Origin: an uncultured Bacilli bacterium
GTDB taxonomy: Bacteria; Bacillota_I; Bacilli_A; RF39; UBA660
Direction of reading: 5' to 3'
Length of the DNA stretch: 27,433 bases
Assembly (NCBI GenBank): GCA_947632495.1
Contig: CANRPL010000012.1
Span: forward strand, 1 to 27,433
The position numbers and the translations under genes were made by a program. The number at the start of each line of letters is the position of its first letter. The first letter of the stretch is position 1. The notes below the pieces were generated by a model, which had not been told where the DNA came from, ran no database searches, and was given only the letters and a program-made list of their open reading frames with translations. This document shows, one piece after another, positions 23,364 through 27,433 of the stretch.

Positions 23364-23828
23364 CTATTTACTTACAACTAAAACATCTTGGCCATCAAAT
23401 AATTCTGATATCCCGGCAGCAAATTCATCAAAGCCAAAGGCCACTATCAATGATGGACAATTTTTATATTGACTATAACCATTTTGTTCATCTAACTGTA
23501 ATTTGATATTGATATCCTTTTCTTCATAATATTTAATAGTCTTACTAACTAACCATTTATTAATTCCTAAAAAATTATTATCAATATGTAAACTTATTAT
23601 ATTAGAAGCATTATTAATAAGAGCTTCAAAAACCGTATCAGGATCACCATCAGTTAGCATAATGCATTCTCTATCTAAATTATTAAGTGGAGCTGCCTCA
23701 CGAAATTGACGGTCTAATTCCTCATAAGTAAGGTTAGTCATACATACTTTATTATCGATATTCAATAACTCTTTAACAATACTTTCCTCTTCATGAAAAA
23801 CATCTAAAAGATAACTATTCAAGGACAT
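23364..23828 (-). CDS. 154-residue protein of unknown function
   Basis: From the ATG at 23828, which has AGGAGG eight bases ahead, the protein starts MSLNSYLLDVFHEEES. It is acidic, soluble and contains IDNNFLGINKW and a C-terminal hydrophobic strand LIVAFGFDEFAAGISELF. I do not recognise it. It overlaps the end of the upstream 544-residue gene by 14 bases and lies 9 bases before the SDR gene, so it is part of a coupled run. Confidence 0.65.
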   Translation of the reverse strand: MSLNSYLLDVFHEEESIVKELLNIDNKVCMTNLTYEELDRQFREAAPLNNLDRECIMLTDGDPDTVFEALINNASNIISLHIDNNFLGINKWLVSKTIKYYEEKDINIKLQLDEQNGYSQYKNCPSLIVAFGFDEFAAGISELFDGQDVLVVSK

Positions 23829-25449
23829 TTTGTTTACCTCCTCTTCGCAATTTAGCATCTTCTAATAGAGCATCAATATAGGTCTTAACTTCATGAGAAT
23901 ATTCTTGACCACTAATAGCTCTTTTTAAATCGCTCTTCCAACGTTCCATATTCTCACGATGATATAATCTTTTAACATCGAGTGGTTTACCATCAACTTG
24001 ATCGCCTTTCATTAAGGCAATAATTTCCGGTTTACTTAATTTAGATAATTCGATAAAATTTTCTAACGTCATAATATAAGTTGCGGTTGAAGGTACAAAT
24101 TTAGAATGCTCATTTTCCTTTGCTTCAAAAACGACTCTTTTAGTCGGATAAATATAAGCATGATAACCCGCAAACTTATTAATACCCGATAGATGATATA
24201 AATATTCAGATTCGGCTAAAAATTCTTGTCCAATCGCTAAACGTCTAGCTCGTTCTATCGATGCTTCTGAAAAAGCACCAGGGGCACGTCTTGGTTTAGA
24301 TGGAGCCTCTCTTTCTTTATCATCTTCACCTTTAGGCATAAATTCCCAATTGGCAGCTAACTCGCGGTCAGCCTCAAATTTTTCATATAATCTTTCCAAA
24401 GTCTCTTGATCTTCTTTTTTGCTAGTATCAAAAGCTGCAATCTGCTCATCCGTATAACCATTAGCTTTTAATATCATCATAATTTTTTTAGTATCCGTCA
24501 TAACAACATCATAATCAGGATGACGACTAATTAAATCGTTATAGGCTCTTCTAATATCATCTATATGAACAATACGCTTTTTTCCATTTTTCGGATCAAC
24601 TACACAAATAAATGGATTATAATTAGGTTCTAGTTTCATATACATATCAACAAAATATAGATATTTGCCAATAAAAGTGGCACTTCCATCAACGACATTA
24701 CTTGTCTTTTCCGTAAAAAAGCAAGCATCTAATGCACTATAACTTGCCATTAAACAAAACTTATCATAATCGAAGCAATCGACAAGTGCATCAACATCGA
24801 GTTCGCTATTAAATATATCGCCACAAAACTTTAAGGAATAAGCTAAAGAAGAAGTAGATTCAATCTTTAAATGAATAAAAGTTGAAAATGAGATATGTTG
24901 TCCCGTTTCTTTTAGAAAATAATCATAATTACCTCTAGCATCACGATAATATGCAGAAGCAGGGCCTTTTTCTTCAACATCATTTAAACGCTTTACTTCA
25001 TCGCGTAAAAAACTACGAGCAATACCCATAATATTTTCATATGAATCATCCGTGACGCCTTGAAAAGATTCAACACCATAATCATAATTAATTAAACTCA
25101 TCATTAATTGTCTCGTAAATTGTCCATAGGAAAAAGATACTCTTCTTTGACCTTTTGCATAATCAACATTCAAAGCTATTTTAGGGTAGAAATTTTTGAT
25201 TGGTATTGATGACACAATTGCTGAACGCAAAGGTTTAAAATAATGTCTATTTAAAAATTCCGTATAAGCATTCTTACCATCTTTTTCTTTAGCATTAATA
25301 ACCAACATATCAACATCTGGTTCATCTAAATCATAGCCTCCACCTAAAGTCCACTCACTATCATAAAATGAATCCGGATGGAATAACTCATCGGGCGGGA
25401 AAATATCTTTAAATGATTCAGGCATTTCCGCTAATTCTTTTATTTTCAT
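23815..25449 (-). CDS. 544-residue soluble protein of unknown function
   Basis: No signal peptide or membrane helix is seen. It starts MKIKELAEMPESFKDIFPPDELF. A mixed alpha/beta N-terminal part (to about 290) is followed by a charged helical stretch with a Lys/Arg/Pro linker (about 370-400, EREAPSKPRRAPGAF). A C-terminal part holds FAGYHAYIYPTKRVVFEAKEN and a helical end. I recognise no family. AGAGGAA lies six bases before the ATG, and a TATAAT box stands at 25479-25484. Overlap with the 154-residue unknown protein suggests they work together. Confidence 0.7.
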   Translation of the reverse strand: MKIKELAEMPESFKDIFPPDELFHPDSFYDSEWTLGGGYDLDEPDVDMLVINAKEKDGKNAYTEFLNRHYFKPLRSAIVSSIPIKNFYPKIALNVDYAKGQRRVSFSYGQFTRQLMMSLINYDYGVESFQGVTDDSYENIMGIARSFLRDEVKRLNDVEEKGPASAYYRDARGNYDYFLKETGQHISFSTFIHLKIESTSSLAYSLKFCGDIFNSELDVDALVDCFDYDKFCLMASYSALDACFFTEKTSNVVDGSATFIGKYLYFVDMYMKLEPNYNPFICVVDPKNGKKRIVHIDDIRRAYNDLISRHPDYDVVMTDTKKIMMILKANGYTDEQIAAFDTSKKEDQETLERLYEKFEADRELAANWEFMPKGEDDKEREAPSKPRRAPGAFSEASIERARRLAIGQEFLAESEYLYHLSGINKFAGYHAYIYPTKRVVFEAKENEHSKFVPSTATYIMTLENFIELSKLSKPEIIALMKGDQVDGKPLDVKRLYHRENMERWKSDLKRAISGQEYSHEVKTYIDALLEDAKLRRGGKQNVLE

Positions 25450-25478
25450 ACAATTCCTCTTTTCAATATAGTTATCAT

Positions 25479-25484
25479 ATTATA
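25479..25484 (-). promoter_or_regulatory. -10 box ahead of the 544-residue gene
   Basis: A perfect TATAAT on the minus strand, about 30 bases before the start; the -35 is weak. It would serve the run of four genes to 21982. Confidence 0.5.
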
Positions 25485-25506
25485 ACATAATTTAGCTTAA
25501 TCTAAA

Positions 25507-26277
25507 TCACATTTCATCCATTTTTTTAGCAAGCTCTAAAGCCAAATAAATAATTTTTTCTTTCTCACTCAATTTTTCATCATTACCTAAACTACGCATA
25601 TCCCATTTCTTGCTATCTAAATTGTCGGCAGCATAGAAAAATTGAAAGAAATCTTTTTGACGAAAAATACTGACAGCACTCATAGCTGAACATTCCATAT
25701 CGACGCAAAGGCAGCCACTTTGTTTACGCTTTTGGACTTTAGCTCTCGTTTCACGATATGGAGCATCCGTGGTCCAAGTCTTACCTTCGACATAATCAAC
25801 ATGATTATGCTTTAAAATATCAATAAAAGCATCACGATATTTCTCATTAACCGTTACTTCGTCACTAGCTTTCATATAATGATAGCTGGTACCTTCATCA
25901 CGAAGGGCAGCAGTCGGAATAATAATCGCTAAATCTTCAATATTCTTATCTAATACCCCACATGTACCAAACATGATTAATTTATCTAGGCCTTTAGCAA
26001 TCATCTCTTCATAGGCTACAACACAAGCGGAAGCTCCGACACGACTCATAAATAAAGCAAAATCATGTCCTTGATAATTTATCTTATAAACAGGGATTCG
26101 ACCGTTAGCGCTACTTAATTCAGCTATTTTTTCACCACTAAATATTTCAACATAACGATCAATCAACTTTTTTGAAAAACAAGTGATACCTACTTTAGGC
26201 ATATCTGGAACAACACTTTCATAATCAGTTGGATCAAATGTCGAAGTCCTTGTCTCATCAAACTCTTCCAATATCAT
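25507..26277 (-). CDS. Nucleoside phosphorylase (PNP/UDP family, uridine phosphorylase-like)
   Basis: A 256-residue enzyme of the PNP_UDP_1 fold, which splits nucleosides with phosphate to free base and ribose-1-phosphate in salvage. Visible family features are the SRVGASACVVAYEE segment, the glycine-rich GTCGVL, RDEGTSYHY with base-binding residues, and VDMECSAM, whose MExSA holds the ribose-binding Glu. The layout is closer to uridine phosphorylase or related broad enzymes than to trimeric PNP, but specificity is not certain. GGATGTGAT precedes the ATG, and an extended -10 stands upstream. It has its own transcription unit between two terminator/promoter sets and ends in TGA. Confidence 0.82.
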   Translation of the reverse strand: MILEEFDETRTSTFDPTDYESVVPDMPKVGITCFSKKLIDRYVEIFSGEKIAELSSANGRIPVYKINYQGHDFALFMSRVGASACVVAYEEMIAKGLDKLIMFGTCGVLDKNIEDLAIIIPTAALRDEGTSYHYMKASDEVTVNEKYRDAFIDILKHNHVDYVEGKTWTTDAPYRETRAKVQKRKQSGCLCVDMECSAMSAVSIFRQKDFFQFFYAADNLDSKKWDMRSLGNDEKLSEKEKIIYLALELAKKMDEM

Positions 26278-26296
26278 ACTATCACATCCTACTATG

Positions 26297-26305
26297 ATTA
26301 TACCA
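26297..26305 (-). promoter_or_regulatory. Extended -10 promoter of the nucleoside phosphorylase
   Basis: TGGTATAAT on the minus strand, about 20 bases before the start codon; a TTAACA nearby is too close to be a standard -35. Confidence 0.5.
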
Positions 26306-26336
26306 TACTTTATTTTGTTAAGGTATTTATACCAAC

Positions 26337-26358
26337 AAAAAAACCCATAATAATGGGC
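26337..26358 (-). terminator. Terminator of the rplM-rpsI operon
   Basis: GCCCAT-TATT-ATGGG followed by T7 on the minus strand, just after the rpsI stop. Confidence 0.8.
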
Positions 26359-26363
26359 CTTTT

Positions 26364-26774
26364 CTATCTCTTTGAGAATTGTGGTGCACGACGTGCAGCT
26401 TTTAAACCTGGTTTCTTACGTTCTTTAACACGTGAGTCACGAGTTATAAAACCAGCTCTTTTTAAAATAGCACGATAACTATCTTCATTACCTTCATTGA
26501 CTGCATCATATTCTAATAATGCTCTCGTAATACCTAAACGAATTGCTCCGGTAGCTCCTGTAGAACCGCCACCAGTAACTTTTACTTCAATATCAAATGT
26601 ATTTTCATTGTTAGTTGCAACTAATGGTTGCATTAAATCCATAACTTGAGTTTCATAAGGTAAGAAATCTCTTACATCACGACCATTAACGGTAATCTTA
26701 CCAGTACCAGCAGTCATTTTAACTTGCGCTACTGATGTTTTTCTTCTTCCGGTTCCACGATATACTTTAGCCAT
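26364..26774 (-). CDS. rpsI: 30S ribosomal protein S9
   Basis: A 136-residue protein with the S9 marks: YRGTGRRKTSVAQV at the start, GKITVNGRD, TGGGSTGATGAIRLGITRALL, and the C-terminal KKPGLKAARRAPQFSKR, whose final SKR reaches the ribosomal P-site tRNA. AGGAGGG stands before the ATG. It follows rplM by 11 bases in the conserved rplM-rpsI order. Confidence 0.98.
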   Translation of the reverse strand: MAKVYRGTGRRKTSVAQVKMTAGTGKITVNGRDVRDFLPYETQVMDLMQPLVATNNENTFDIEVKVTGGGSTGATGAIRLGITRALLEYDAVNEGNEDSYRAILKRAGFITRDSRVKERKKPGLKAARRAPQFSKR

Positions 26775-26785
26775 TTCAAACCCTC

Positions 26786-27220
26786 CTATTTAACTTCCAT
26801 CACTTCTGGTTTTTGAGCTGCATGTGGATGCTCACTACCAGCGTATACAAATAATTTTTTATACATTTGACGACCTAATCTTGTCTTTGGTAACATACCC
26901 TTAACAGCTCTTTCAACCATTTCAACTGGGTACTTTTCAACCATATCACGAGCTTTTCTTTCTCTTAAACCACCCGTATAACCACTGTGGTTATAGTAAA
27001 TTTTTTCATCTAGTTTATTACCTGTCAATTTAACTTTTTCAGCATTGATAATTACTACACAATCACCACAGTCAATATGTGGAGTATATGTAGGTTTATG
27101 CTTTCCTTGTAATACATTAGAGGCTTTAGCAGCTAAACGACCTAGGCTTACACCTTCAGCATCGATAACATACCAGTTACGTACTACATCTTCTTTCTTT
27201 TGCATATATGAATCTTTCAT
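26786..27220 (-). CDS. rplM: 50S ribosomal protein L13
   Basis: A 144-residue protein with the L13 motifs NWYVIDAEGVSLGRLAAKAS, GDCVVIINAEKVKLTGNK, YYNHSGYTGGL and RAVKGMLPKTRLGRQM. The ATG at 27220 is chosen since AAAGGAAG stands before it and the length then fits the family (142-148); an in-frame ATG at 27244 lies in the leader. It is the first gene of rplM-rpsI, with a strong promoter at 27302-27330. Confidence 0.97.
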   Translation of the reverse strand: MKDSYMQKKEDVVRNWYVIDAEGVSLGRLAAKASNVLQGKHKPTYTPHIDCGDCVVIINAEKVKLTGNKLDEKIYYNHSGYTGGLRERKARDMVEKYPVEMVERAVKGMLPKTRLGRQMYKKLFVYAGSEHPHAAQKPEVMEVK

Positions 27221-27295
27221 AATGTCTTCCTTTCTCCAATACATTAAGTAAGTTTTCCCAGGACTTACTAAATGTGGGATTAATAAAATGTACCA
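27221..27295 (-). promoter_or_regulatory. rplM leader with a hairpin, possible L13 autoregulatory leader
   Basis: In the 5' leader, AGTAAGT (27263-27269) pairs with ACTTACT (27247-27253) around a 9-base loop CCTGGGAAA, just ahead of the ribosome site. Bacillota rplM often has an L13 leader that binds the protein and lowers expression. That this hairpin is such a leader is inference. Confidence 0.45.
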
Positions 27296-27301
27296 ATTAG
27301 A

Positions 27302-27330
27302 ATTGTACTAAAAAACAATAGAAAAGTCAA
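27302..27330 (-). promoter_or_regulatory. Promoter of rplM-rpsI
   Basis: TTGACT (27325-27330), a 17-base spacer and TACAAT (27302-27307) on the minus strand. The -35 lies in the loop of a terminator-like hairpin (27311-27348). Confidence 0.75.
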
Positions 27331-27348
27331 CAAAAATCTATTGTTTTT
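27311..27348. terminator. Terminator-like hairpin overlapping the rplM promoter
   Basis: AAAAACAATAGA (27311-27322) and TCTATTGTTTTT (27337-27348) are perfect 12-bp arms with a 14-base loop, and T-runs stand at both ends. It probably ends the transcript of the gene beyond the window. The rest of the window, 27349-27433, shows no gene. Confidence 0.55.
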
Positions 27349-27433
27349 ATATTTTTTTACTGTAGTGTTACAATTGATGTGAGACCCCAAATATACAAAT
27401 AAAGCGATAAATCTGTTAAAATGTAATTTGTAA

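Noticed and set aside
22942..23472. Plus-strand open frames across the SDR and unknown genes
   Set aside because: Shadows of conserved minus-strand coding; no family features.
180..27244. Mycoplasma-type code with TGA as Trp
   Set aside because: Trp is written TGG throughout, no conserved frame contains an internal TGA, and the phosphorylase gene ends in TGA.

Overview
The window is a low-GC, AT-rich chromosomal segment of a Bacillota-type bacterium. All protein genes are on the minus strand. They use TGG for Trp and TAA/TAG/TGA as stops, so the standard code fits. A CwlD-like amidase hints at a spore-forming ancestry, and rplM-rpsI sit at the right end. I suspect an uncultured gut Bacilli/Erysipelotrichia/RF39-like lineage, but that placement is inference only.

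Layout. Bases 1-5300 look like an accessory, defence-flavoured region. It holds a broken amidase start (1-116), an SF1 helicase fused to a Vsr/DUF2726-like nuclease (180-2825), a 394-base gap with decayed sequence, a Cys-rich cadherin-like surface protein (3220-4128), a well-preserved but solitary type II-A tracrRNA on the plus strand (4245-4338) with no cas9 or CRISPR array in the window, a 36-residue basic protein (4610-4720) and a three-helix membrane protein (4730-5269). Bases 5350-9771 form an envelope glycan operon: a GT2 polyprenyl-phosphate sugar synthase, DUF2304, and a GtrA/DUF6020 fusion, followed by a LysM protein whose amidase domain has lost its zinc and catalytic residues. Bases 9878-12513 hold HtrA, whose full-length frame has no ATG/GTG/TTG and appears to start at ATA, a HEPN-type Abi protein, and CwlD.

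Bases 12642-20110 are the most striking part. A 2412-residue VWA surface adhesin with eight Spy0128/DUF7601-like repeats is preceded by a 113-bp segment bounded by a perfect 20-bp inverted repeat. This segment carries a strong promoter that points away from the adhesin into a strong terminator. This is the architecture of an invertible, phase-variable promoter, seen here in the OFF orientation. No recombinase is in the window.

Bases 20166-27244 are housekeeping-like: an RluA pseudouridine synthase overlapping an RlmI-like methyltransferase, a small unknown protein, a SDR reductase overlapping a flavin reductase-rubredoxin, two coupled unknown proteins, a nucleoside phosphorylase, and rpsI-rplM with a leader hairpin and a promoter embedded in a terminator-like hairpin.
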